Shown piece after piece: positions 48,201 through 59,593 of a stretch of 64,000 nt of DNA. The DNA comes from Solenopsis invicta (Eukaryota > Arthropoda > Insecta > Hymenoptera > Formicidae). A program made the translations under genes and the position numbers. Under the pieces are notes generated by a model. It made no database searches and was not told the origin of the DNA. It saw nothing but the letters and a program-made list of their open reading frames with translations. Position 1 is the stretch's first letter. Each line of letters starts with the position of its first letter. The stretch spans positions 31,699,275 through 31,763,274 of the forward strand of contig NC_052664.1 of the NCBI RefSeq assembly GCF_016802725.1, written 5' to 3'.

Positions 48201-50483
48201 ATATTTCAAATACAAAATAGATTAAAATTGTATTTGAAATACAAGTATTTCAAATATGCCCAGCCCTGACTATTCTATAAAATTAGTTAAATAACACTCA
48301 TAACACACTAATCCGATGGATTGTGGCAATCTGGAGATTATAAATATTTACATGGCAAAAGTCTGTGTGAAAAATTGATAAAAGTCATATTAAATATAAG
48401 CATAACTAACTGCACAAATAAAAGGATAATCGCCCTGTGACTGACAACTAGATACTTTGCTTTTCCGTGCTCAAGCCTCAAATATTGAGAACTTTAAATT
48501 ACAGTAGAATTTGTAATAGATAAAAAGAAATGAGATGGGGTTTTAGTTCGATGCTCTTCAGGATCACACAGACTTGCATGCGGGACTAGAACAAGATACT
48601 GCTCTGGAGCAGGCCAAGGAGGCCAATGAACTGCACGAATTCCTCAACCCGGTTGGTTTTGTAACGACTAATCACACTAGTATTATTTATTATTTTAAAC
48701 AAATTATGAAATACATTGTTTAAATCACATTCTGCCAATAAGTGAGCCACTAATAATTCGTCTGGACTTTTAACGATACTCGCATACAAAAGTATCATGA
48801 ATCTTACGTTTAGGACAATTAATTGGTAAAGTTTAATATCTTATAGATATGCATGATTTGTGCTTTACAAAAGCCTATTTTATGTGGATGTCATGTTTAT
48901 AAATGCGAATTCTTTAAAACTTTAAGCAACTTGCAAACTTATAAAATCCATTTTTCTCTTAATAAATGCTAGATTTCTCTCTTTCTCTTTCTTCCTTTAA
49001 GGAATTATTTTACTATCGTACTTTTGCATGTAGCAATAATTTATTAATTTATTGCTTTTACTTTAAATTAAAAGAAGATTTACTTTCTGTACTTCTTCTT
49101 ATTTCTGTATTTTTGTAAGAGGAAAAATTTATATAAAGTACATTTAATTTTTATTTTATCTAGAATAATGAGTATATTCAATCAGTGGCACGATGTTTAC
49201 AAATGATGCTTCGTATAGATGAATATCGCTTTGCATTCGTATCTGTCGATGGAATTTCGACCCTCCTTAGCGTTTTGTCTGGCAGAGTGAACTTCCAAGT
49301 GCAATATCAACTTATTTTTTGTCTGTGGGTACTTACTTTCAATCCTCTTTTGGCGGAAAAGATGAACAAGTGAGTAGTTTTTCTTTGATTTTTAATTAGA
49401 GATATTCTAATAATGATCAGTATAATCACGTCAAATGATGTGTTATATCGCAGATTCAATGTTATACCCATTCTTGCCGATATACTCAGCGACTCGGTCA
49501 AAGAAAAAGTAACACGCATTATACTTGCAGTGTTCAGGGTAAGTCGGAATAGTATTAGAGAGTAAAAAAAGTAGTTATATATAAAATTATTTCCTAGTTG
49601 ATATCTTTTTACGTTAACAGAATTTGATTGAGAAAGTAGAAGACGGACAAGTTGCCAAGGAACATTGCATCGCTATGGTGCAATGTAAGGTACTGAAGCA
49701 GCTTTCGATATTATGCCAACGAAAATTCGACGACGAGGACATCACCGATGATATCGAATTCCTCAATGATAAACTGCAAGCGTCCGTGCAGGATCTAAGT
49801 TCATTTGACGAATATTCGACGGAAGTGAAATCTGGTCGTTTAGAATGGTCTCCTGTTCATAAATCGGGCAAATTCTGGCGTGAGAACGCCAGTCGTCTTA
49901 ACGAAAAAAATTATGAACTCTTGCGGATTTTGGTTCATCTATTAGAGACCAGTAAAGACCCGCTCGTTCTTAGCGTAGCCAGTTTTGATATTGGCGAATA
50001 CGTGCGCCATTATCCACGTGGCAAGCAGTATGTTAATATACAGAAATGCCTTATTAAAATTTTTACAACTGCAATCTATTAAAATATCATTTTGTATATC
50101 TTAGCATAATTGAACAACTTGGTGGAAAACAGCGCGTGATGCAACTTCTCGGGCACGAGGATCCTAATGTTAGGTACGAGGCTCTTCTTGCAGTGCAGAA
50201 ACTTATGGTACACAATTGGTAAGTTACGTAATTAAAAAATGTTTTCTCATTTTTCTTTGATATTTATATGTGAAAATAATTGATAACATTTGATAAATTA
50301 TTGGAATATTTTTAATGTTGTTTTCATATATTTTTATTTAAATGTCCATATGTAATCTTTCATAAATGCTTCATAATTTTACTTCCTAGGGAATATCTTG
50401 GAAAACAATTAGAAAAAGAACAGACAGGTGCAACTGGAGCATCCACCAACAAGCCTGGAGCACAAGTGCCAGCGAAAGCTTAA
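45290..50483 (+). CDS. VhaSFD: V-type proton ATPase subunit H
   Basis: Regulatory V1 subunit that couples V1 to V0 and stops ATP hydrolysis by free V1. Exons: 45290-45347, 45543-45624, 45793-45982, 46758-46976, 49164-49369, 49454-49538, 49621-50027, 50105-50218 and 50390-50483, GT-AG and in phase, totalling 484 residues (human 483). Landmarks: INWQSYFQSQMISKEDYDFI, HSTRKRESVWGPFLNLLNRQ, SVARCLQMMLRIDEYRFAFV, VNFQVQYQLIFCLWVLTFNP, SPVHKSGKFWRENASRLNEK, ASFDIGEYVRHYPRGK, QLGGKQRVMQLLGHEDPNVR and [20 protein letters not shown]: the HEAT/armadillo fold through to the C-terminal domain. The large fourth intron (46977-49163) carries two transposon remnants and a candidate cassette exon. An AATAAA lies at 50761. 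Confidence 0.97.
46180..46730. mobile_element. piggyBac-like MITE in V-ATPase H intron 3
   Basis: TTAA at 46180 and 46727. Ends TTAACCGTAATGGTCAC and GTGATCATTACGGGTTAA are inverted repeats apart from one missing base and one change. A further inner pair reads GGGGTCCA / GGTCCAGTGGACC. The 551-bp interior is AT-rich, with a duplicated word CTAAATTTTTGTTRAATTAT (R = A or G). Its right end lies only 27 bp before the exon at 46758, so it supplies sequence next to the 3' splice site. Confidence 0.8.
47263..47408. mobile_element. MITE with GGCCGGTATTCATAGTC ends
   Basis: Perfect terminal inverted repeats GGCCGGTATTCATAGTC / GACTATGAATACCGGCC, 146 bp, in V-ATPase H intron 4. The interior also folds (TCTTAAG / CTTAAGA words). 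High symmetry suggests relative youth. Confidence 0.88.
47715..48268. mobile_element. hAT-like MITE in V-ATPase H intron 4
   Basis: Ends CAGGGCTGGGCAAAATAC and TATGCCCAGCCCTG are typical hAT-type termini. The flanking octamers GCTATTTT and ACTATTCT agree at 6 of 8 positions, consistent with an aged 8-bp target duplication. GTATTTGAAATACAAAATAC words repeat near both ends. Confidence 0.82.
48547..48651 (+). CDS. Candidate cassette exon in V-ATPase H intron 4
   Basis: A GC-richer island in a very AT-rich intron. After GGTTTTAG it reads 35 codons in phase 0 without a stop (FDALQDHTDLHAGLEQDTAL, then EQAKEANELHEFLNP), up to a weak donor GTTGGT. The join it would enter (KLS-NNEY) corresponds to where human ATP6V1H has an alternative exon. 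The antisense strand is open too, so its coding status is uncertain. Confidence 0.35.
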
Positions 50484-50760
50484 ACATTCGTGCAACTTGT
50501 ACAAATTTTCTGATTTCGAGAAAATTTCGAAAATATTATATAGTTCACGTAAAATAATCTCATCCGCTTGTTACAAAGTACATATAAAGATATTTACATT
50601 TTCTTCCATTCCGTACCACTGTAAAAAAAAAGAAGATATATAATCGAATCCATTTTTTCTTTGTGAAAAATAATTTTGTAACATAAACTGTTGATCGATT
50701 TATGTACAGATGTTTTAAATCATGAATATGAGATAAATAGATATATATAAACGTCAGTGT

Positions 50761-50766
50761 AATAAA
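50761..50766 (+). promoter_or_regulatory. Polyadenylation signal AATAAA, V-ATPase H
   Basis: AATAAA 278 bp after the stop, in GTGTAATAAACTTC. The opposite-strand signal for POLR1B (TTTATT on +, 50838-50843) lies 72 bp further on, so the two convergent transcripts end close together and may overlap. Confidence 0.6.
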
Positions 50767-50928
50767 CTTCGTCGATGTAATATCTTAGCTTTATGAATAG
50801 AATTTGTTCTTTGGAATGTTAGAAAAAAAAATAAAATTTTATTCTGTTGAGAAAAATTGTACACACGATATACATACTCGCATTACGCTATATACAGATA
50901 TATATACAGATGCATTCTCATGATTCTC

Positions 50929-53640
50929 TCAAACTTTCCTAAATTTCAATTTAACGTTTATATTGCAGGATGCTAGCTGTATTAAAAGATATTTAAAGAT
51001 ATATGGAATTTCAATTTCGTCCACGGTATCTTCTTCGCCGCACAAACGGCACTTCTTATCGTCGTCATCAATTCTACTTTTCACTGTTAATTCTGGCCCA
51101 AGTATTGAGCCGCACTTTTGACACGCTAAAGTCTGCAAATAAATATTTCTTTTAATCAGATATATAATTAAAAGTTATAGATGTATAGATAATCAACTAG
51201 TCTATATTGGTATATTAAGAAAGTCATGTCTTGTCGCTTACCGTTATTTTATCAGAACAATGAAAGAGACGGTCTTGGAGAAGATATGAGCAACCATGAG
51301 AAATAAGAGCGTCTCGTTCCATCTCTCCGAATCGAATACCGCCGCCGCGTCGACGACCTTTAATGGGTTGTCTTGTGAGCTGATCAATCGGTCCAGTACT
51401 TCTCACCTGAAAACCAAATATACGTTTAGCCTGTTCCCATTGCATTTAAATTAAATCACAATTTAATTAAAATTGAAGAAAACAAAGTTATCAATCATCA
51501 AACTACATTAAAAAATGTGTAGAACCAAAAAAGAAAACTGCAATCAAATAACGAGTATAATATGAGAATAAACATTAAGATAGAATTTTAAAAAAATGAA
51601 AATAAATCCTGTTGTCATTAGATGTTAAAATAGACACTTGAGTAAGTTAACTACCTGCCACTTATCAGAGACCATATGTCGCAATCTTTGATAATGCACA
51701 ATGCCAAAGAAGATGTTGGCAGTTAACTCGCATCCATAAATGCCTGAGTACATTCTCTCAGTTCCATAATAATTATAACCACCGAGTTCTAATAATTTTC
51801 CGAAGTAGTCTATGGCTGTATTCTCTTCGTCAAATCTAAAGGGTGTGGCATCGTGAACCAATCCATGCACAGCTGCCGATTTCCCGGCCATCACTTCAAT
51901 CATCATAGCTATCGTAATAAAAATTGATTATTGCTTTATTTATAGCTATTTTCTTATAATTTCTTGTAAAATAATTATTTCTAATATTATATGTCTGAAT
52001 ACTTAAGTTAAAGATATATTAGGCTTCAATAAAGGTTTTATTGAAAGCCATCAATTTGTTGTACTATATTCCAATAAATTTTCTGGCTTACCGATTGTCA
52101 TACGACTCGGGAAACCGTGCGGATTGAATATAATATCAGGAACCATTCCGGTCTCCGTGAATGGTAAATCCTCGATGGGATATAATCGCGAGAGAATTCC
52201 TTTTTGTCCCGCTCTTGACGCAAATTTATCTCCAACAATGGGATTCCTCTGAAAATTTGTGAAATATTTAAACAAAATATAAATTGTATTCAAAATATGC
52301 ATATTTTATAATTGCATACACACGCGTGTATATACGTTCTTATATTTTACTAACAGGAATACGGAATGTAATGCACGCTCTTCGGATATCATGATTGCCT
52401 AACGAGCCACACAGTTTTACGTTGTCGACATAAGCGGTTTCTGCACTTTTATACTTTCCAATGACATACTGGGCGCTATCAGCATCGTAATAGCTGCCAA
52501 ATATATAAATTGATGAGATTTTAGAATAAAGAAACCATGAGACAGACAAAGAGAGAGAGAGAGAGCAAGGGGGGGGGAGTGATGATATTAAATACAAATG
52601 CTACTTACGAATAGTACGCGTCTCCTTCTTTTATAGCAATACCTATCATAGGCAAACCGTCAACATCTATTGTTTTCGCAAGGTCAGGTTTAGCCGGATC
52701 GCGAGCAAAATAACTTTTTTTATCGTTCAAATCAACAAATTCAGATTTATAAATCGATCCATGCCCGAAGCCACGTTCGTACGACGACTTGTTGATGATC
52801 ATTGCATCTTCCATATCGTATCCCTGTACATCAGATTATCGAGATGTAGAATTAATAGGAAAGAAATAATAGGTAGAATTATTGATATTAGAAGCAAAGT
52901 ATTAAATAGCAAAATACGAACTCACTGTATATGAGATAACAGCAATTATCGCATTGGTACCCATCGCAAAGTCGTCCATGTTAATATTGTCATAATGTAC
53001 CGGCCTAAAAAGTGGTGTGGCAGGCGTTTGTAGTCTATATAATTTCGTTTGTGACTGTTGTTGCCAATTGTGGCACGGTGTACCCATTGTTTGTTTACCC
53101 ATCTGCAAGATTATTGAAAATTAATATATTTCAATTATTGTATTATTAATGTACCATTTGCAAGATTCAGATGTAAGGGTCAATTTTTAATTCAAGGCTC
53201 CATAAATAATATCACTATTTTTTTATAAATAATATACACACATATATATTGCCTTGCAAATATATGCGTGATATTTATATTCGCAGATATGGATAGTAAA
53301 CATTGAAATATATTTCAAGTAATACAAATTTACCTGACATTGGTACATATTTCTTGGACTCTGATTACAATCCGGCATCGGGATGAGATTAGCTAAATTG
53401 CTGAAGATTGTTGTCTGGCTTATCTCTTGATGAGTCGTCATCTAGCAAGAAAAAAATATAATTGTTATGTATAGAGATGAGATATCGTGTAGCACCGTGT
53501 GAAAATGGACTCGTAAGTCATGAATTCAAATCGACGCAAATTTTTAAATTCGTAATCTTTAGCGGGAGTTACTGTGGAAGTCCTTGGATCTATATAATGT
53601 ACAGGAATTGATAGTCCCACCCGCTCTCATTACTATTTTA

Positions 53641-53691
<51 letters not shown>

Positions 53692-56600
53692 TGTGCAAAC
53701 GCGTAAAAAAAGATTACATATAATTTACCCCTTCGTAAACTTCTTGAGAAATCACGCAAATATCCAGATAAATTTGTTCAAATGTTCCTATATACTCGAT
53801 TTTTTGTGCAGCTAGATTTATCACCGGTCTCATCATTCTAGCCGCGCTAGTAAATAAGAACAATCCCGGATACTGAGCTGGAACATTTTTCTTTGGAACT
53901 AATGCAATCTCCAGTGTTGATGGTATCTAAAGATAAAATATTGAATATAAAAAATCATGGATATAACCATGAATAGAATAAGTCAAATCAAAAGGCATCG
54001 CATTTATAACTTACTTCTTTACCCTTTATCTTACGTAATCTCAGTTCGTAGACTACTTTATTAATAATTTTGTCTTCAATCAAGCCAATCAATTTCCCAT
54101 CCAACATTACGTTATATGAATTTTTCCAATCATCTGCGATAGGTAACGGAGTCATTCCGAGGTCAACCAGTACTGTAGGTATCGCGGCTTTCAATTTTGC
54201 ATTCGGATGTTTTGTAACAATACAATTCATTGTCAAGTGGTTGAGCAACCCGCATGGAGCACCGTCCGGTGTATGAATCGGACAGATAAATCCTACAAAC
54301 AATTATAATTAATATATTATAAAAATCTTCATAAATCTGTATGACATATATAATAGATTATAAATTGCCTATATTATTTATAATTAATCATTTTTTGAAA
54401 TCTGTGAAATATATCTATAGCAATTATGGCAAGATTTTTAATTACCCCATGCATCAGGCAACAATTGTCTAGCTTCAGTAGTTCTCATTTCTTGAAAGAA
54501 TGCGCCTCTGTGTATCGCACGAAAATGACTCATATAACGCATCCTATTGATATTTTCCACAACAATCGTAAGACCAGAGGATTGCGTAAGTCCCAAACCG
54601 GAAGATGACCTTATACTTCCAGTGGACAAAAAGTATTCCATTTGTGCATCAATGTTGCACCGTAACTTAGTAACATTCAACATTTCCTCTAAATATTTCA
54701 AATAAATTAGTTATTTAGTACGTTGCTTCATTTTTTTTTTACAAGACCGACATTACAAATAAGATACTTACGCACACTTAAGGTGTATCTATTACCAGCA
54801 CTCTTGGCACGCTTCAGAATATGATGCTTAACCCCAACCAGCCATGAACACAGTTTTTCATTGAGAACCTGTAGATACAAGTGCCCGCCCATTAAACATT
54901 CTTGCATCATCACGGAGTCCACACCCTCAACGGCGCATTTGTTATTTGAAAAGGCAAACAGTTTTTTGGTCATAAATACAAGCAAGTCGAATTTATCAGC
55001 AGGTTCGTCAAGATGAATAGCGACACAATTCCTGTACAATAAAGCATAGTGATGAAATTAAGGATACAGATATTATGATTTATTTAGGATCTACAAATAA
55101 TACAAATACAAATAAATAATTACGCTTGAACTTACTTAACAATGTAATCACAAACGTCTATATCAGTCGCATCTTCAGGTAATTCGGAAAACTTTACTCT
55201 AAACATCTTTCCTATGTATGCTTTACATTGTTCGTGCCAGTGTAGGCCCTCTTCATGTACAGCACGTAACATATTCATGATACTATTATTGTAATAAAGA
55301 TCATCCTCGCATCCAGCGAGTAATGCTTTATAAATGCATAAGTCAGTTACATCTTTCAAACATTTTAACATCAGTATTAATGGCACATAGTATGTAGCTT
55401 TTTTGTATGCAAACGCAAATTTTGCAGAACCATCGGTCACATAGTGCAGGGTATTATTCTGTAAAGAGACACGTATAGTTATGATAATATATATGAAAAT
55501 GTAACAAGAGAAATAATGTATGGAAAAAAATTCTATTCAGATACGTACAACGGTAGAGTTGTCATCCCGAACGCTTCTCAAAAGAATACCTAAGTCGCTG
55601 AATTGCTCGCCGCGACCTTTCCAAATTGGTCTCTTGACAGCGATGGGATAGTTTCGCCTTGTCATTATTAGCATACGTACGAGTCGCTCCAAACCTTTGA
55701 TTATGAAGTATCCACCCCATTCTTGTTCATGTTCGCCATGTGCGACTAATTCCTTAGGGCTCATTTTGTTTAAATGACACCGATTAGACTAAAAACAACA
55801 TGTATCTTTGTAAATAAGGAATTGAGATGTAAATAAAAATAAAACAATAAAAATATCAAGCTCATCAATTCAAAAAACAACTAATAATTCAATAAAAACC
55901 ATGACAAGCAATTCAATAAGAATGGCAGAGCTTATTCAATATAAATTAACAAATAATCTCTTAGACAAAAAAATCACTCAAAATTGCTTTTCAAACTTAC
56001 TTGATCTTCTCTTCAGTTACAAAGATTCAATAACAATAATTCAATTTATTGACAAATATAATTTGGTAATTAGTTTAAGTAACAAAAAGTAATATAAAAA
56101 TCATAGGAGAGAAAATAAAAAAAATGCTTATACAAATATATTATAATTTTTTGAAGTGTTAATGACACACGTTTGGGGTACTTATATGATAACGAATCTT
56201 TTTAATCACATATATATTACACTTATATTACTTTTTGTTAATTTATGTTGAATAAGTGAATTGCTTGTTGTGCCTCACTGAATTGTTCATTGTGATCTTT
56301 ATTGAATTATTAAAAATATTTTAAATTATTATTTAATTTTAACTTATTATACATTGAGAAAAAGACGCTTAAATATTTATTTGTAAGATATAAATTTATT
56401 TCGCTAAAATAAATCTTTAATTATGATAAAATGTTATTCCTAACAAAAAACCAATTAATAAAATGAGTTGTATATTTCACAGAAATCTATATTTCAAAAT
56501 TTTTTTAAAACCAATAAATATAAAAAAACATCACAATTAATATTTGTTTGATAATCTTTTCTCAATGTGTATAATAAAATATATAGATGTAGCCATATAA

Positions 56601-57481
56601 ATGCAGAAAGTGCAAATAAAAATCAGGAAATCATATGTGGATTTTACCTTGAGCATGATTGGAACCTCTCCCAAATCTTTCTCAAGAATCTCCTGTTCTT
56701 TGCCATTAATGGACCATCCAATCCTGGCAATTATCTTACCCTTGTAAGTGACACCTCTTTGTCGACATTCCGATGGATATATTTTATATGATTTCAAACC
56801 AATTGTATTAGTAGGAGCAGCAGGCTTATAGATATGTACATCGTCCAGCCAAAGAACTATCTTGTCGCTATTAGGAAGAGTTACATATACAGGCGTGTTA
56901 TCCTTTAAATTTTGATAAAGGCCATCTTCCAGCATGTAATTAAAGGATTCAATATGAGGTGTACCCAGAGATTGCAATATCTAAAACAAGTAAACAATAG
57001 TAAAATTGATCGTCCTAAGTTTTATTAAAGCATTTTTTATAATAAGCATTTAATTTTACTTTACAGGATGTTTCTTAATACATTGGCAAAAACATATAGG
57101 CAAATCTACATAAAAAATAATTAAAACAATTACATTAATATTCATATTAATATTAATATTTTTGAGAAATATCTCATTTGATTTTTCAGACTTAAAATTT
57201 TTTACCAGATTCTACTAATAAAATATGACACAATTAATATTAATCCTCTACATAATAACAATATATTTTATTAATCTTTTGATATCATGGCTTTTATATA
57301 ACACAATTTTTAGAAATCATTAAAATTAAAATGTTTATATGACTTTTTTAAATCATGATTTTATATTGGTTTTATCAACAACTTTGTGAACACTAACCTC
57401 GTTTTGTGTATCGGGTGATCTGCCGAAATTTGGTGACGTGTTCGTCAATTTAGGCTCAACCAACATATTCGAAAGATTCAT
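50929..57481 (-). CDS. POLR1B: RNA polymerase I second-largest subunit
   Basis: Catalytic-core subunit of Pol I, which makes rRNA in the nucleolus. Sixteen exons in translation order: 57481-57398, 56980-56648, 55788-55549, 55458-55136, 55031-54772, 54688-54446, 54292-54015, 53926-53729, 53441-53334, 53102-52926, 52823-52609, 52493-52355, 52248-52092, 51908-51655, 51406-51242 and 51132-50929, all GT-AG and in phase, giving 1125 residues (human 1135). Landmarks: GTPHIESFNYMLEDGL, GGYFIIKGLERLVRMLIM, FICPIHTPDGAPCGLLNHL, NQSPRNMYQCQMGKQTMG, GYDMEDAMIINKSSYERGFG, NPIVGDKFASRAGQKGILSR, DIIFNPHGFPSRMTI, GGIRFGEMERDALISHG, and a C-terminal zinc finger with CQKCG and CRLCG. Pol I rather than Pol II or III is shown by its N-terminus and by DLGMTPLP and TTHQEIS. 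Drosophila name RpI135. Confidence 0.97.
53646..53689. repeat. 44-nt poly(A) run in POLR1B intron
   Basis: A pure A run on + (poly-T in the transcript). It lies 39 bp downstream of the donor of exon 53926-53729 and follows unique-looking sequence from about 53490, so it could be the tail of a retroposed RNA. It could also be simple slippage. Confidence 0.85.
55883..56311. repeat. Long imperfect inverted repeat in POLR1B intron 2
   Basis: Left arm AATAATTCAATAAAAACCAT through TATAAATTAACAAA; right arm TTTGTTAATTTATGTTGAAT through ATTGAATTATT. Many TTCAAT words lie in each arm. The open frame on + (55901-56092) is a by-product. Likely a degenerate foldback transposon. Confidence 0.6.
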
Positions 57482-57627
57482 TTCAAATCGTAAAACACGA
57501 TCGTTTCCAAAAATACTTTCAATCACAATCGCAACGTCGTATTCACGAAACTTCGTTAATTTTTAGTGCAAAAATGCAACAAACCGCCATGTGCCGCTAT
57601 ACACAGCTATACGTATTGATACGTAAC

Positions 57628-57633
57628 CACGTG
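57628..57633. promoter_or_regulatory. Canonical E-box CACGTG upstream of POLR1B
   Basis: CACGTG lies 147 bp upstream of the POLR1B ATG, in a short GC-richer promoter stretch (57530-57750). Myc/Max-type factors bind CACGTG and are known to raise Pol I and ribosome-biogenesis genes in insects. Binding here is inferred. Confidence 0.5.
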
Positions 57634-57759
57634 TTCACTTGCTTGCTTCGCTTGCTCGTAACTATGCGTTCAATGCGTTGCAACAAAAATTTCTCGAACA
57701 AAACATGTTCGAATACGCTGACCACGCTGACGGTTTCGACGAGATTGTGGAACACGTAA

Positions 57760-59593
57760 TGTATTTGCTTCTTGATTAATCTATAATAGATGTAGGGTTA
57801 GTTTCATAATTTCAGACTTTAAAAAAAATAAATGAAGAAAATACGATTGAGAATAGAAGCAATAAATATAAATAGATAAATTTTATTTAATCCCAGAGGG
57901 GAGGAATTATTATATAAAAAAAACATTCATTTTTTTATTTGTTTTACATATAAAAAAATATACAAAGAACTTTAAACTGTTATTAATTTTTTAAAATTAT
58001 TTTTTTAAATTCAAGTTTAAATTAAGTTAAAATTAATACCTTCCAAATTAGTTAATCTATAAATTTTATAGGAGTTTTTTGGAGATTCAGGGAAATTGTT
58101 TGAAAATTTCTTTGCTATATTAAAATCTTATTTAAATAATCAGAGCCATGTCGAATGCAGTGATATAATTTATAGCATTTGAATATTATAAAAAGATATG
58201 GGAAAAATATTAAATATAAAAACTTGCTTGAATTCAGTTGCAATATTTGAATATATCAAAATATTTTAGGCACCTTTGCATTCTCTTAAACATCCCATCA
58301 TATTATTTTTAATTGGATATGTTAATAATTTAATTATTTTACTTATAACTATAATTAAAATCTTATTATTATCCCTCTTGTACTATTGATAAGAAAATTG
58401 ACATATTGCAAAAGATATCTGTTTTACTATTAGGAATCAAATATTTCTCATGTACCAATATTTGATATTTTATTAAGAACATTAATTTTTAATTGAGGAA
58501 ATCTCAAGGAAAGAAATAGAAACGGAATATATGAATGTGAAACATATACAAAGTGAATGAATAAGATGTTTTATTAAATGTTCAGATAATTTAAAGTATA
58601 ATTAATGCATTTTGAATCTAAATGTACAATATTTGATTGATATTTACATACTGGTTGAGAAAATTTTAACTCATTTATTATTGTTCATACACGTTTAATT
58701 TCTGTTTCTTTGATGCAAGTGATATTCATATTGATTGAATTTCTATTAGCACTTACAGAGAATGTTTAAATCATGTATCCATTCAACATTGTCAAAACGA
58801 GACTAATCTTTGAAATTACCAACAATAATACTTTGGAAATATGTTGCTGTGAAAGTGCTAAAAGAGGTAAATTAATATACTTTTGTAAAAGCATTTAAAT
58901 CTTATATATCTTATAAAAAATACATTTGTTCTTTAATTCGCTACATAAATGCTGCATAAGAATAAATTATTTCAAAGTTCTAACTTTTTCCTAATATTTT
59001 TTTACAAATAATTATATATGAGCATTCTTACAATTTATCAATATATACATATATACATATATATATATGTGCATATATATATTTTTTTTATTTATGTAAG
59101 ATTATTGTCCTCATAAAAGTTAAAAATAAATAAATATATAAATATATATATATATATATGATTATGATTATATTTATATAATCTTATATAATCTTATAGA
59201 AGATTTTATATAAGATTATTTTTAATTTCTATAATGACAATAATCTTATATAAATATATAAAAATATATAAAAATTATAGGATATTTGTACATTTTATAA
59301 ACTATTGTTAATTATAAAGTAAGACTGATTTTATATATAATAAATGTAGTAACTTTATACATTTCTGTCATATATATCGAAATAATATTGATAAGGAACA
59401 TGACTCATTTAAGAATTACTTAATGTTAGATAAATTTATAAAATATAGCTATAATTAATGAAAAGGCAGTGTTTAATTCATAAATCATGTCTCTTATATG
59501 ACTTTCGTCTAATAAAAAAATGCATTAAAATAATATTGTCCAAAAAATGTTATAAAGAGAAACCATATAAATTGAAGAAAGAACTAATTTTTT
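57760..59593. other. Gene-free AT-rich spacer
   Basis: Between the POLR1B promoter and the 3' end of KIFBP. Contains TA-rich simple sequence at 59038-59280 and no supportable ORF. I looked for a further KIFBP C-terminal exon here and found none. Confidence 0.5.

Noticed and set aside
55901..56092. 63-codon frame in POLR1B intron
   Set aside because: Lies in the arm of an inverted repeat. Composition follows the repeated TTCAAT word.
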